This document shows, piece by piece, positions 34,242 through 46,639 of a stretch of 64,000 bases of DNA. The DNA is taken from positions 6,434,001-6,498,000 of the forward strand of contig OW051494.1 in NCBI GenBank assembly GCA_932521035.1, given 5' to 3'. This DNA comes from Oscheius dolichura (Eukaryota > Nematoda > Chromadorea > Rhabditida > Rhabditidae). Under the pieces are notes generated by a model. It saw only the letters and a list, made by a program, of their open reading frames with translations. It was not told where the DNA came from and searched no databases. Each line of letters starts with the position of its first letter. Position 1 is the stretch's first letter. The translations under genes were made by a program, and so were the position numbers.

Positions 34242-37200
34242 TTATGATGACTTCGGAACATCTTTTACAACCCGAAAACTTCCTGATTGAAATGTTAGCA
34301 GATTCTGCTTCACTTTTCGGAATAAGAATGTATTTACAACTTCCAAACTTGGACTCTAAATTGTATTTTTATAGCAATATTCGAATGTTTTTTTTACCTG
34401 TGCGGATGGTGAAGAGAACATCTTGAAGATTTTATGAATTCTTTCTGCTTTTACGGCTTCATTTTGCGCCTTAAAAATACAACATTAGGAAATAAAAGCA
34501 CTCACAATAAAATTTTTTGTATACATCCAGAATGCTTCTAATGCGTCGGCAGCATCAGCAACATCTTCTATAGCTGCTCCATCTTCTTCGTCAGATACGT
34601 CTCCTCCTTGTCTATCTGCATTATCCAAAACAGTTGGATTTTCAACAAGTGACCAGACTTCACTAGTGGCTCCATTTGGTAATTCCTAAACCTATACAAT
34701 TAAGAATCGGAAGAAACTAACCTGGACTAATAAACCTTGATTACCCCACCATTCAAGCCTTCGTCTTGCTGTGCTTTTAGTAATTCCCAAACGAACACTC
34801 ACTTCACTCGGTGCCCATGCTTCTAAAACATGATTTAAACAAGAATATTTGGCTATAAACCTTTTTCAGCATAAAGGTACAATATAGCAGCATGCTGGTT
34901 GTTTACAAATTTAGTAATAGTGGTATCTCCTATGGTTATTTCAACTTCTGTCCATCTCAAATACAAAATCATTCTAGAAAAAAAAAGAAAATTAACTACC
35001 CCCACGATTTCAGCCAGTTTAATCGTCGCGTTATTTTGTTAGCACAGTACTTTTCGGAATAAAACTTTAAACCTTCTTCTAATACAACAGGAAAATCCTC
35101 AAAGAAAATAATCATTTAAAAGCAAAGTTGCAGCGGACAAACCAGATTTCTATCAAACTCAGGAAGAGGCCAGAAGTGGGAAGATACAATTGCGGCGGTT
35201 ATTGGCACATTCTGCAAAAGGAAAGTAGCAAGAAATATTATTAAAAATATGCCTGAGTAGCGGCTACAGCAATATCCATTTTCTGGCTTTCTTCAATATC
35301 TTTTAACATAACTTCACATTGGGCTAGTTCACCCTCATTGAAACGTTGTTTGAGCACCTCCAGATAACGTAATTCAAACTGTGACTAAAATTATATCAAA
35401 AATACTTATAAAGTGGAGGAATTACATCTTTATCTGCAAAAGATGTCAACCGTTCCGAAAGTAGTTTTCGATATTCTTTAACAAATACTTCTTTACTTCC
35501 GTATACAGATATAAGCATATTAAATACATCAGCAGATTGGCGAATATGACTACTTTTTCCTAGATAGCAAAACCTTTACAAATACTTTCATCTATACCTG
35601 GAGGTGCATCTGGAGGATCCGGCATCCATTTTTCGCAATTGTTACTTTCTAAAGCTTCAGGTAAAAATTCGTCATTCGTTCCGTGAAATTCTTCTTCGTC
35701 TATTATAGTCCCACAACTACTTCCCTAAAGATATATATATATTAAAAATAATTCTAATAAAAAACCAAATGTTCTGCAAGTTGTTCTCTCTTTACTGAAG
35801 TAATGTAGTTGATGATCTTTCTGACAGTATCAGGTCGCTTCCTGAAGAATTTATCCAAAAAAAACAAAAAGAAAAGATACTTCAGAAACTCGCGAATTTC
35901 ACCGCAAACCCTATGCATAAATGAGCAAGAAGGATCCAGTTCTTTAAGAGAATAGACACAGTTGGAATAAGCATCCAAAATTACTGAAGTATCCTCTTCA
36001 ACAGAAAGAAGTCGGCTTCTAACTTTTTCGATAAGCCCTTGCAATATTTTATCTCTTGAATAATTTTCTGAATGTGCAAAGCAATAACGTAACGTTTGAA
36101 TCGTTTCCCTAGAGGCTGGGTAATCGTTTATAGTTATTTGATATGTCTACAAAAACATTGACAGCATTACTAAAAATGAGATACCTTATCGGCCAATAAA
36201 GTTATAGCAGACTGGCATATTTTACGGTGGCACTCGATCAGCAGCTCCTCTGTTTCATCACTTTGAGGAGCGAATGTGCTTAACCAACTTCTTACACCAT
36301 TGTCAACCTAAAAGAAATGCTGCAACATAAAAAAGACTAACAGATTTGAGAGCATTAACTGAAAGACCATCGGTCGTTTCAACTATTTCTTCTTGATACG
36401 TTTTACATATTAGCACATAAACAATTGAAATAGCTTGATATAAGGCAGGCGCAAATCCAAGCCATGATGCGAACCTGAAATTTTAATAACAGAACTAAAT
36501 CAACTGAACATTATTTCTGCGAGTTTCAAAAAAGACTGATATGTTTCATTATCTTCTAAGTCGGAAACTGCGACTTTTCCCAAATTCTTCGTCGTTGTGT
36601 ATAAGGGTATTTTCTTGAATAATGCTGCTAAAATTTAATTTATTCCGTAATTCTTTATAATGGGATAACTTTTTCTGAAGGCGTTGAAATGATTGCATAA
36701 GAAGTTAACCGTGTATGGAACAGCAAATTGCGTTTGCGCAGCGGAAAAAAGACTAATTGCACTCTCTTCTTTCACTCGATCTAAGAATCCTTCAGGCCCA
36801 TCCAATGTACTTACAAACTAAAGAAGTGTTAATAAGAAATTTAAAATGCCTAACTGTTTCAATAACATTTTCTATTGAAACTGGCACTCCGATAAGCTCT
36901 TTAACAGACGGACCCTCTGCAGTACTTAACTGAATAAACCATTTATTTAGGCGGGGCCTTAATTCATTTGCTAGAAATAATCTGAATAAAAAATGTCAAA
37001 ATGCATTGAAATAAGACGATACCTTATGGTTTTCAAATACAATTGGGCAAGATTGTATTGGCCGTATATGTTTGGACGAGGTAAGCGAACAGCAAATTTT
37101 ATGGATTCTTTGGTGGAAGAAAATGGATCTTCCACAACAAATTCATCTGGTAGTTGAGCTGTAAATTTTGAGTTATGATAAGGAGGGAGCATTTTTCCAA

Positions 37201-37279
37201 CTAACCTTGCAAACTTTCCATGAAGCCGTGATTTCCCGTATGTTATGATTTTCTGGAACAATTTACTTTTATATATCAT
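34242..37279 (-). CDS. apc-2: anaphase-promoting complex subunit 2 (cullin)
   Basis: The cullin-like scaffold subunit of the APC/C ubiquitin ligase that triggers anaphase. Diagnostic blocks are ILDAYSNCVYSLKELDPS, VCGEIREFLKYRF followed by RPDTVRKIINYIT, PDPPDAPPGKSSHIRQSADV, MLISVYGSKEVFVKEYRKLL, CEVMLKDIEESQKMDIAV and SSHFWPLPEFDRNLDFPVVL. The C-terminal winged helix has FVNNQHAAILLYLYAEKAW and IHKIFKMFSSPSAQ, ending VNTFLFRKVKQN with FRVVKDVPKSS-stop. The N-terminal third (starting MIYKSKLFQKIITYGKSRLH) is divergent. It is spliced on in frame but could belong to a separate small gene. About 15 short introns are present. Confidence 0.88.
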
Positions 37280-37287
37280 ATGTGTAA

Positions 37288-37524
37288 CAGAAAAAAGCGA
37301 AAAAAAAATGTGAGAACACCAAAAGGGAAGGTATAGCTAAAGAATCACCTGGTGTTCATGGTTTTTCTGTAAAAAAAACACCTGTAAACAGCGTGCATCG
37401 CGATGAGCCAGAAGGACAAGAACGGGCGTATTTTGCCGCAGATGTGAATAAAACATGTAGACCCTTGTATGCCAACACTGTGATTCACTGGAAATATGTA
37501 GGAAAAATATTTGAAGAAGACTGA
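37288..37524 (+). CDS. possible short exon, unrecognised
   Basis: A 78-codon open stretch follows an acceptor-like TGTGTAACAG and ends in TGA. It begins with a lysine run and includes KREGIAKESPGVHGFSVKK and ERAYFAADVNKTCRPLYANT. It lacks an obvious ATG and lies head-to-head with APC2. It may be an exon of a small gene or a chance frame; I recognise nothing in it. Confidence 0.22.
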   Translation, partial: QKKAKKKCENTKREGIAKESPGVHGFSVKKTPVNSVHRDEPEGQERAYFAADVNKTCRPLYANTVIHWKYVGKIFEED

Positions 37525-37908
37525 TTTGGTGAAAAATAGTATGTGGTCGTTCTGAAATTTATACCAGCTTCGCGGTTATACCATAGATTCTGTGAAATTA
37601 TTGTTCTAACAAGGTGTGAGGTGTTCGACCGATCCCCCCATCATATAATGCTACAAAGAGCTTGTAGAGTTCTTGAAGCCTACAGATTTAGACACCCCGT
37701 TTTGGCAGACCTCATCAAACAGTCTTTTGCCGTCTCTAACAACGTGGGAATGGCACAATTACGAGTGGCCGGCGTCTGTTGCCTCGCCCCGAGGCCCAGT
37801 GTCTCCTTGTCTTAAAGCGCGGCTGTTCCTCGTTCAGTTCAGCGGTCGTTGATGAGCAACTCCAACTTATTCTCCAATTACTGACACATAAACAATGCCG
37901 TGCCCCTA
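37525..37908. promoter_or_regulatory. upstream flank of the receptor kinase
   Basis: The sequence shifts from AT-rich to GC-rich across about 37.6-37.8 kb. An open frame at 37543-37815 on the plus strand has no ATG start or recognisable product. I take this as 5' flank or leader of the receptor kinase. No specific factor site is called. Confidence 0.35.
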
Positions 37909-40674
37909 ATGCTCGTACTCTTCCTCCTCCTCGCCCTCCTCCCGGGCGCCGCGCCCCTCCAGCACAGCGACTGTCTCCAGGAATGCGACAAGCTCTTCGA
38001 CCACGACATGATCCACGAGTTCGAGCAATGCATGAAGAACTGCTCCGCCAAGAAGATCAACAACGGTAGGCCGCCGGCAGCCGGCCCTCCCCAATTTGAG
38101 ATTTAGCCTACCCGGCGCCTCCCTCCAATGCCACCTTTCGGACAATTGTGGTCGTGGAGGAGGACAAGATCCTCGAGACTACCGTATACTGGACAGCTCT
38201 GCCAGGTGGGTCTCGAGAAGAAGTCTAACCCATCTATTATCAGACACCAAAAGGACCGGCTTCTCCTTGAGGTTGAAGGCCGTCGACGCCCACTGTCAGG
38301 ATGACTTCCAGGGCTATTTCACCTCAAACATCGGCGCGGTTTGTTTCTTTTTTGAATAATAAAGATGCCGCCCTTTTAGACGGACAGGTCGCATCCGATC
38401 CCGCTTTTCGACGAGCACGACACGATGCTGGCCTTCCAGCACGGGTGCACCTACAGCCTGGAGATGCAATCGAAGCCGTACCCCTTCGCCGACCCGGAGT
38501 ACACCCTGAAGAGCCTCTACACGGTGCCGGACTGTATCGGCCAATATTGCAAGTGCGAAGGTCTGTTGTGATCGATATCTGATGAATGGGCCGGTCGGCT
38601 GTCGACAGCGGACAGGTGGCCGGAGTCAGCCGACTGGGCCCCGAGAACCGCCGATTTCAGAGGGCGCCGTTCCCGTTCCGAATGGTCTCGTGGCCACGGG
38701 GCAGGGCACCAGGGTCCGGCTCGAGTGGACACACCGGGCCGTCCCCACCAAGGTCTACAAATTCCATCTGACCCTCTACAAAAGGTGGGCAGGGGGGAGA
38801 CCGGGAGACACGCCTCTGTTCAGGTTGCACACCTCGCTGGGCTCACTTCTCAAGGATAAACAAGTCTTCAACTGGGAGATAATTGACGAGAGACTCGTGG
38901 AAAACGAGGTGAGAAAATGAGGTATTTTGACAGAAAAGAACTGCTCCAGATCACGGATAACCGCGTCTCGTACTCGTATCTCTGGCCGGAGGACCTTCCG
39001 CCCCACGAGGAGTACCGTATCTCCGTCTTCGCCCGCGACCACCAGTTCTGTGCCAGCTCCGACGTCGCCGCGGGGTTCACCACCTCCGGCCTCGTCCCCG
39101 ACTCGAGCCCCTCCCCCATAGAGGCCCCCTCGAATGTGACTTTCGTCACGGCCACCGTGGTCGAGTACCCCGAGTCGGCCTCGTCCCCCTCCCTGGTCAA
39201 GATCGTCTCCGTCCTCGACTACCGAGTTATCGTCCTCCTCCTGGCCGTCGTCCTCTCGCTCTTCATCCTCTTCTCCCTCTGTTTCCTCTGTGCCTATTGC
39301 TGGAAGAAGCACAAGAAGAAGCGGGACCTGGCCAAGCTGGTCCAGTATCCGCCCTCGTGGTCGATGGCCCACTCGAGACGGCATTCCATCCTCGAGAACA
39401 ACGTCCTCTACCGGCACACGACCCCCCGGATCTATCCCCGGAGCGAGTCCGACTGGAAGATAAACAGCAACGACATTGTCGTCGGGGGTGTTATTGGGGA
39501 GGGGGCCTTCGGGCTCGTCTGTCTCGGAACGCTCAAGGGTCCCCAGGGGGTGCCTGTCCGGGTGGCCATCAAGCAGCTGAAGACGAACGCGATAGACGAG
39601 GAGAAGCTGGAATTCAAACGAGAATTGGACATCATGAAACAGGTAAGTGGTGAATTGGAAGGGAAGAAAACGGGGTCTAGGTGGGGGTCCACTCGAACGT
39701 CGTCTCGATGATCGGCGTCATCGATGAAGGCGAGCTGCAGTGCATGGTCATGGAGTTCGTGCCCTACGGAGACCTCAAACACTACATCCAGAACCTCCGG
39801 AAACAAGTCAGTCCGCCCCTGGACCCCCTCCAATCCATTCAGTTGACCGTGGCCGTCAGCACATTGAAGAGTTCCCTCCGGCTGGAAGACGGCTCCTCCT
39901 TCCAGGACTCGGCCGAGCTACAGTACACCCTCGATCCCAACGAACTCCAGTCTTTCGCCGGCCAAGTGGCCAATGGAATGGTTTGACTCCTGCCCTGCCC
40001 ACACAATATCAATTTTAGGCACACCTGGAACAGCTCGGCATAACCCACCGAGACCTCGCAGCTCGGAATATTCTCGTCGGAGAGAACAAACAACTGAAAA
40101 TAAGTGACTTTGGCATGTCCCGGCCCGGAGTCTATGTTAAAATCAGCAAGGGAGTGATCCCCTTGAGATGGCTGAGCCCCGAAGCCATAAAAGACAACAT
40201 CTACTCGACAAAGAGCGACGTTTGGGTAGGATTAAAGCTAGGAGGGACGACAGTCATTGTTTATAGGCCTACGGTGTTGTGCTCTGGGAAATTGTAACAT
40301 TAGGAGGTTTCCCGTACGCTACAATTAGTGATAAAGACCTTCTTACCTGGTTGGAGGTATACTGTATCTCCCTCCACTCTTCAGTTTGAACTTTTCAGAG
40401 TGGGAACAGGTTAGAAAAGCCTCCGAGCTGTTCGGATGAGATGTACGTCGTGATGAAAGAGTGCTGGAGAGCTACTCCGGAAGAGCGACCCTCGTTCACT
40501 TGCATATGTGACTGCCTGGGATCCCTAGACACTCCTTATGTTGATTTCGATCCGCTAACGCCGTTACCTCCTCCGGGTAAGAAAGACGGATATTGGCATT
40601 GAAGACAGGTTCAGATGCATTCGATCTGATCGATACTGCTACTTTGGTAAGTCATCAAACATGATTTCAATCTG
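37909..40674 (+). CDS. receptor tyrosine kinase, nematode type
   Basis: A single-pass receptor kinase. It has a signal peptide (MLVLFLLLALLPGAAP), a Cys-rich start (CLQECDKLF, CMKNCSAKK), and fibronectin-III-like segments (TVYWTALPD, RVRLEWTHRAVPTKVYKFHL). The transmembrane segment is YRVIVLLLAVVLSLFILFSL near the middle. The kinase has GEGAFGLVCLG, the beta-3 lysine in RVAIKQLK, ITHRDLAARNILV, DFGMSR, PLRWLSPEAI, SDVWAYGVVLWEIVTLGGFP and CWRATPEERPSF, so all catalytic residues are present. A hydroxyl-rich insert (about 30 residues) sits in the N-to-C-lobe region. Short introns join in frame. The last coding bases overlap a donor-like GTAAGT, so the end is tentative. The ligand is unknown. 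Confidence 0.88.
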
Positions 40675-40963
40675 CTACTGGTTTGTCTCAAGTTATTTTG
40701 TCCCGTTGACTGCCTTTCATTTGATTTCAACGGGGTTTATCTTTGCCAATGTGATATATATTTGTACAAAAAAAACATATTATTTGTGAAATGTGTTTAT
40801 TATAGATTAATTAAAATTTATGTCGAATACATATATACAAAAGAGTTCACTACTACATTATAAAGGTTTTTTGTATAAACATGGCATAGCAGATCTCTAA
40901 CAACCCATATTTCTAGTAAAGTACAAATGTACAATCGGTTAGAAGTACTGAGTAGTGGGCTAT
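40675..40963. other. convergent intergenic DNA
   Basis: AT-rich spacer between the receptor-kinase stop and the stop of the converging minus-strand gene. It should hold both transcript ends. I see no further structure. Confidence 0.4.
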
Positions 40964-42396
40964 TTATTTTCCTGCCTGGTCATTAGAAGATGGAGACTTG
41001 AGGTCTCGAACAAAGCGGACAGTTGGCACAAGTGGGCTTGGTCGGAGAACACCACTTTCATCAATTACATACTCAGGGAGCGAATAAAATGATGAGGAAC
41101 GCGATATCGGATTTCCTGTTTCGTCGTCAATTACTGGGGCTTCTGGAAGTTCTAAAGCTGCTCGTACTTCTTCTTCCTATAACAATTCAATGATGACAAT
41201 TTTCTGGAACTTTACATGTTTGCGTAATGCTTCGGGGCTGTGAGTATCGTGGAACGACTCTAGTAACTTGTTAAGGTGGTGCTGCTTTATTTTGTACTGT
41301 CGCATGAGATTCATGCGATGCTGTAGGCTAAAAGCCTTCATACGATTAACCTGCAATACAGAATATGCAAAAATCTTGCTAACTAACTTGGCGCTCATAA
41401 CTTTCCCAAAGCTGCTCGGCTCGTCGTGATCCATACTCTCGCATTCTGTTTAATTGCTGCTGATAATTTTCTCTCATGTTCTCCAAATGAGAAGTAACAG
41501 TCTCCATTTGAGCAGCACGATAATCTCGAAATTTGTCAGATTGAAGCGCGTACGAGACTCTCATTTGTTCCACCTAAAACACTGACGTGTGAAACAATAT
41601 TATTTACCTGTTGATGATAATTGTCCCGAATAAGTTGAACTCGGCGCGTGTATTTATCTTGCAGGTTTTCCAACTGGCGAACACGATACTTTTCCATTGC
41701 TTCCACCATTTTCCTCACACGAGAAAGACGTTCCGCTCTATAATACAGTAAATATAAAACTTGTCAAAAAGCGAACCTTTGAATCCACCATAAAATACTT
41801 TTCCTTGTGAGGATCCATGTGATATTAAGTAAGAATGTAAGAGCACACACCACAATACAAAAGGCAAGAGCACCCCAAAATACACTATCAAACAGGTTAC
41901 GGGAATACCAACCCGAATAATCCAATCTGAAAAAATCTGCAACTGGGAAGTAATGGAAAATCCCTCACCTAAATTTAAAGATTTTTGTAGTATTTCCATG
42001 TGCATTCGAAGCAATGCAAACATAACGTTCCACTGTGGTGCGATTGACATTATGAAGTAACAATGTCCGTTCATGAATTGAAAATCTGCAATATTGATGT
42101 GAGCAAATAAGTCGTACTAATGCTTACCTTTGTCGTACTAATTCAGAGACATTTTCATAATGAACTTGTCCCGATTTTGAATCATATCTCCCCAAATACG
42201 TTGCTGGTCTAAAAAGCCACCATTCCACAACAGGGGCAGGATCTCCAAAGGTATCGCAGGAAATATTGGCTTGCGAACCATATTTCGCCCACACAACATC
42301 GCTTCCATTTTCAAGAATACCAACTGGGGTTACAGTTTCTTGCTTCAACTGAGCGTAAGCCTCAGTCAGTAATATAAAAAAGCAGAGGAAAAACAT
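40964..42396 (-). CDS. Ig-domain single-pass membrane protein with long coiled coil
   Basis: It starts with a signal peptide (MFFLCFFILLTEAYA). One Ig domain follows (SQANISCDTFGDPAPVVEWW, then ERYVCIASNAHGN, giving the Cys-Trp-Cys pattern), then a transmembrane helix (FWGALAFCIVVCALTFLLNI). About 160 residues of cytoplasmic coiled coil rich in Arg, Gln and Tyr follow (VRQLENLQDKYTRRVQLIRD, QMETVTSHLENMRENYQQQL). The tail ends SPSSNDQAGK-stop. Predicted N-glycosylation sites sit in the Ig part. ATTTCAG lies 6 bases before the ATG. The architecture suggests a cell-surface adhesion or signalling protein; the exact family is not recognised. Confidence 0.8.
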
Positions 42397-42535
42397 TACA
42401 TGCTGAAATATTAGATTAGAATGATATTTACAATATAAAACACTAGATGCAAATTTTGGACTTATCCAATAAATGATAAAATAATAAAAGATAGTTATAA
42501 TTTAATAAACCGAACAGCATTCCTATACTAGATCC

Positions 42536-43283
42536 TTATGGAACTTGTTTCCGATTAAGGGCATTGTTTTTAGTTGGGTAACGTTTGATATAGTACCATG
42601 TCCCTTGCTCTTTTTTCTCGTTTAACCTATACATATCCATATCATCGTTCCAGTATCTAAAAGATTATAAGTAATGGAAAGGAAGGCTAGTACCTGTTAA
42701 ATCGTTTATATCCAGCTCTATCAAATTCAGGAATTGTTTTATCGGGGAATAAACCGGCCCAATGTGCTTGCATTACACATCTTAAAAACTAATAAACCCA
42801 TCTTAAAATAATACACCTTTCCAATCGAAGCTGTTGTCTTTTGCATAGTCCCGTTAATTGTCTTGGTAACACGGTGCCATCTTCTCTCATAAACTGTTCC
42901 AAAACGAGAACATCACTAAAAGAAATCAATGACTAAAATATGTTTTATGATCTAGATTCTACAAATTGTATACCTGTCGTCGAATAGTTTTTATTTTCTA
43001 TTCTATCCAAAAAACGTAAGCACAAACCTGTATTTCAGTTTAACTGGAATATTACACGTGCACAATGAACATAAATCATTTTCCTTTCTTGTTTCACTTG
43101 GAATTTCTTCCATAGAAACAACGGTTGCACCGTCTTCTTCCTTTTCAACAACTAAAACACTATTGGTAAATACGTTAACTCACTTTTCCATTTCATTGAA
43201 GAAACACTATTATAAATATGCCGAATACTTGTTGGAAAAACTTTAAAACTTCGCAAACAGGATGTTGGAAGCAGAAATGACAT
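42536..43283 (-). CDS. mitochondrial ribosomal protein MRPS18A (mL66)
   Basis: A nuclear-encoded mitoribosome protein of the bacterial S18 family, placed in the large subunit in mammals. It starts MSFLLPTSCLRSFKVFPTSI, a typical mitochondrial presequence rich in Ser and Arg. The S18 core is KYRDVLVLEQFMREDG, VLPRQLTGLCKRQQLRLERC and VMQAHWAGLFPDK, and a Cys pair CSLCTCN precedes it. The C-terminal extension (RAGYKRFNRYWNDDMDMYRL) fits the animal protein. Short introns; the ATG follows TTTCAG by 7 bases. Confidence 0.85.
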
Positions 43284-43531
43284 CTATAATCTGAAACAGT
43301 GCAGTATTGAAGCAAATTCACGACAAGAAGTGTGACAAATGGAAGGTGTTGACAGATAAGGGAGGATTCATTTGCGGAGGCTGCTTTCCCAAGCTTTCTG
43401 TTTATGTGCGTTAGTTGGATGGTGTAAGGAGAAATGCTCTGATTTTCTATGACTAAACACTAACACGATCAATCCATATTTTTTTGTCTCTCAATAATTT
43501 CCCATATAAGTGTCATATGTTAGATTCAGGA

Positions 43532-45142
43532 ATGTCAGGAGTTCCTGTCCAAAGTTGGAACCTTGGAATTGGCTCTATTACCTGCCATGCTTGGAATAAA
43601 GATCGAACTCGTAAGTTTCTATAATAACAAAAAGTGTATATATACAAATAATGGCTTTTATCATTCCACTTCATCTTTGATCGAGCATATTTTGATACAC
43701 AAAAATTACTTTAAAATGCTTTAGAAATAGCTGTATCGGCGTCTAGCAGTGAAATCTTCATCTTTGAATGGCGCAATGGCGACTGGGCCAATGTGCACAC
43801 TCTAACTGAACACGATCTTCCGGTTACCGGTTTTCATTTTGTTAACATTTATTTATGCTTTGTTTAGGAATTGACTGGGCTCCAAATACAAATAGAATAG
43901 TCACTTGTTCACAGGACAAAAACGCTTTTGTATGGACCTTTGACAAAGGTGTATGGAAACCAGAACTTGTTCTAGTGAGTAACTTTTCTCTTTATTTATT
44001 TTCAAATATTATCTGTTATATTCCAGATTCGATTCCAAAGAGCCGCTACTTGTGTAAAGTGGTCTCCGCTAGAGAATAAATTTGCAGTGGGAAGTGGTTC
44101 AAAACTAGTTTCCATTTGTTACTATGAACGAGAGAATGACTGGTAGGTAATAACTTGTCGTGAGTAATGTTCAATTTTAAGGTGGGTATCTAAGCAGATA
44201 AAAAAGCCGATTCGATCCACAGTGCAAAGTATTGACTGGCACCCTAATAATGTATTGATTGCCGTTGGAGCTTGTGATTTCCAAGCACGAGTTTATTCTG
44301 CTTATGTAAAAGAAGTTAGCTTTTTTTGGTAATTACACTAACCCGTTGCAGGTCGATGAAAAACCCTCCCCAAATCCATGGGGCAGCAAGATGCCTTTCG
44401 GTCAGTTAATGGGTGAATATCCTTGTGGTGGATGGGTAAGCTATTAACATCCTTCCTTTTCAGTTTTCCTTTAGGCTCGAGGTATTGCATTTTCGCCATC
44501 AGGATGTCGAGTTGCTTGGGTTTCCCACGACTCTACTATTTCCCTAGTTGATGCCAACCAAGATAATACAAAAGCTCATGTGCTACGGACGAGCTATCTT
44601 CCTTTCACATCGCTCAACTGGGTTACCGAAAACAGTATTGTCGCTGCAGTTAGTTGGCATTATAACTGTTATTTATATTCTACCTTTTCAGGGGCATGAT
44701 TGCTCTCCAGTTCTCTTTACTGTTTCAAACGGACAACTCAAACAAGTTTGTAAATTAGACATTCCATCGACTCAGAGAAGTTCTGCAGTAAACAGTGCCC
44801 TTCAGATGTTTAAAAATATCGATAGGTTAGTTTTTCATGGCCTTTATAACTACATTTTTAGAATGGCCGCATCTGACCGTCCTGATGTACAACTAAAAAC
44901 GCTTCATCAAAACATGATTTGCCAAGTACTACCACATTCAGGAAATGCATCAAATGTCCTTAAATTCACCACTTGTGGTACTGATGGGCTAATTGCTGTC
45001 TGGGATTTGAAGGTATTTCCGTTTATCATTATCTTCCTATTTACAAAGTGGGATGTTCGTTCAGGAAACAATAGAATTCTGCCGGGTAGGTAGTGCAAAG
45101 CAGCATGCGTTTCAAAATATAAACCGAGTGTTTTGCGTATGA
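43532..45142 (+). CDS. arx-3: ARP2/3 complex subunit 1 (ARPC1)
   Basis: A WD40 beta-propeller subunit of the ARP2/3 complex that nucleates branched actin. It starts [20 protein letters not shown]. Repeat signatures are [92 protein letters not shown] and [14 protein letters not shown]. After a final intron the exon gives [14 protein letters not shown] and ends VFCV-stop at 45142, slightly longer than usual. ATTCAG lies two bases before the ATG. It converges on the PPCS gene with about 150 bases between stops. Confidence 0.95.
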
Positions 45143-45291
45143 CTAACAGTTTTTCTGTAGCTAGAGACAAGAATACAAAACAAATGATTTCAGAACAACT
45201 CAGCAATTGCCCATTAACATCTCATCATTTTTGTGATATCATTTATATGTATAAATTTTTACGTGCTTTATTCTTCTAATAAAATTATTTT

Positions 45292-46409
45292 TTATTTGGA
45301 ATGTTCTTGAATGTGGGAATGGTGTCTTCGAGAAAGCTCTTCGATGATAGGCCCCTCAATCTCAACGTTCGTCTCCATTTCTTCTTTAGTTAAATTCAGC
45401 TCCTTTGCAGATATCTTATCAACAAATACAACTTGTTGTTTTCTGGTCGCTAGCATATTTGCGATCACCTTATGATTGTCATGATTGAAAAGTCCGTATC
45501 AGACTTACCAATTCGTGCCCATATTTGTCCAAGGCTCCACGTGCTTTCTCTATAAGAATTGCAGGATCGGTTTCCAACTAAATTGACTGTATTTACACTT
45601 CTATGCATGCAATACCTTGAAGGAAACAACAAACGCATCAGGTACCAGCTGCTGTACAATTTTATCTAGTGTTTTCGGAACAATTGACAAGGTAAGGTTT
45701 AAATCTCCGTCTCTTGACTGTATCTTGTGTGTCGGCTAAATTTCTTATTTCACTTATACCTAGGAACGATACCATTTTCTCGCTAGTTACATAGAAATCC
45801 GAGACTGCTGCTGCCAAGTACAACAAAACTTTTGCTCTAAGTGGAGCAAGTTGCTTACTGATCTGTATATATTGGATAATACAACAAGATTCTACATTAC
45901 CAATTCTAGAAGATGCAAGTACTGTTGCAAAGTCTGAAATGGAATTTTCAAGAGATTTTTCCGGTATTTTTGAAAATCTTCAACATGCTTGTTTATATTA
46001 GGCAATCCACATGTAAGCTAAAAATTGAAAAATTAACGCAACTCTATAGCTGACCTTTCCATTTTCGATTGTCAGCGATTCAAATAAATTGGTGTAGTGT
46101 CTCGAAAATGGCTTGAGAGATTCTTCTCTGTGTAGGAAAATAACAGCATAACCTTGCTTGAGGAAGTATCTGTAATCCAATTAGCCACGCTATAAGGTTC
46201 CCACTCTGTGCTGATAGCGCCTCTGTTCCCCATTGAAAAATTATCAATATAACGAACACAGTTTTTCTCTAACGGCACTCGCGTACCTCCGCTCTAAACA
46301 GTGGATGATGATCATATGCACAACTTACAGTAACAAAGGCAATGCGGTTGTCCGCTTGAGCCTCAAGAAAGGCATTGATCCGGTTTACAATAGCTTCGTC
46401 ACTTTCCAT
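45292..46409 (-). CDS. phosphopantothenate--cysteine ligase
   Basis: The PPCS step of coenzyme A biosynthesis: it joins 4'-phosphopantothenate to cysteine using a nucleotide triphosphate. The order is [124 protein letters not shown] and [20 protein letters not shown], matching the eukaryotic enzyme. CTGACAG lies directly before the ATG, a likely trans-splice site. A 34-codon open frame with a membrane helix lies 30 bases upstream. Confidence 0.93.
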
Positions 46410-46439
46410 CTGTCAGCAGACTCACAGCAACGGCGGCGC

Positions 46440-46544
46440 TTAAAAGAAAGAATAACCGTCCCGAACCGGATGATAAACGATAAGAGCCGCAACAATGACG
46501 ATAAAGACAGAAAGATCCGCGAGCAGCGTAGTACCTCTTATCAT
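46440..46544 (-). CDS. 34-residue membrane micropeptide, possibly OST4-like
   Basis: A complete ATG-to-stop frame begins MIRGTTLLADLSV. It has one central hydrophobic helix (VFIVIVAALIVYH) and a short polar tail (PVRDGYSFF). It lies 30 bases upstream of the PPCS start, on the same strand and before the putative trans-splice site. OST4, the smallest oligosaccharyltransferase subunit, has the same layout: M-I start, one helix, LYH-like end, 36-38 residues. The match is short and could be chance; the frame may be a leader ORF. Confidence 0.3.
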   Translation of the reverse strand: MIRGTTLLADLSVFIVIVAALIVYHPVRDGYSFF

Positions 46545-46639
46545 TGAAATGTTATTAGTCGTAATTTTATTCGAAGAACACGTACATACATGAGATTGTC
46601 CAGAAAAAGATGGGAGTATATAAAACCGAGGGATGTGCC

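Noticed and set aside
37543-37815. 90-codon plus-strand frame before the receptor kinase
   Set aside because: It begins at a non-ATG codon, matches nothing, and the receptor has its own signal peptide starting at 37909.
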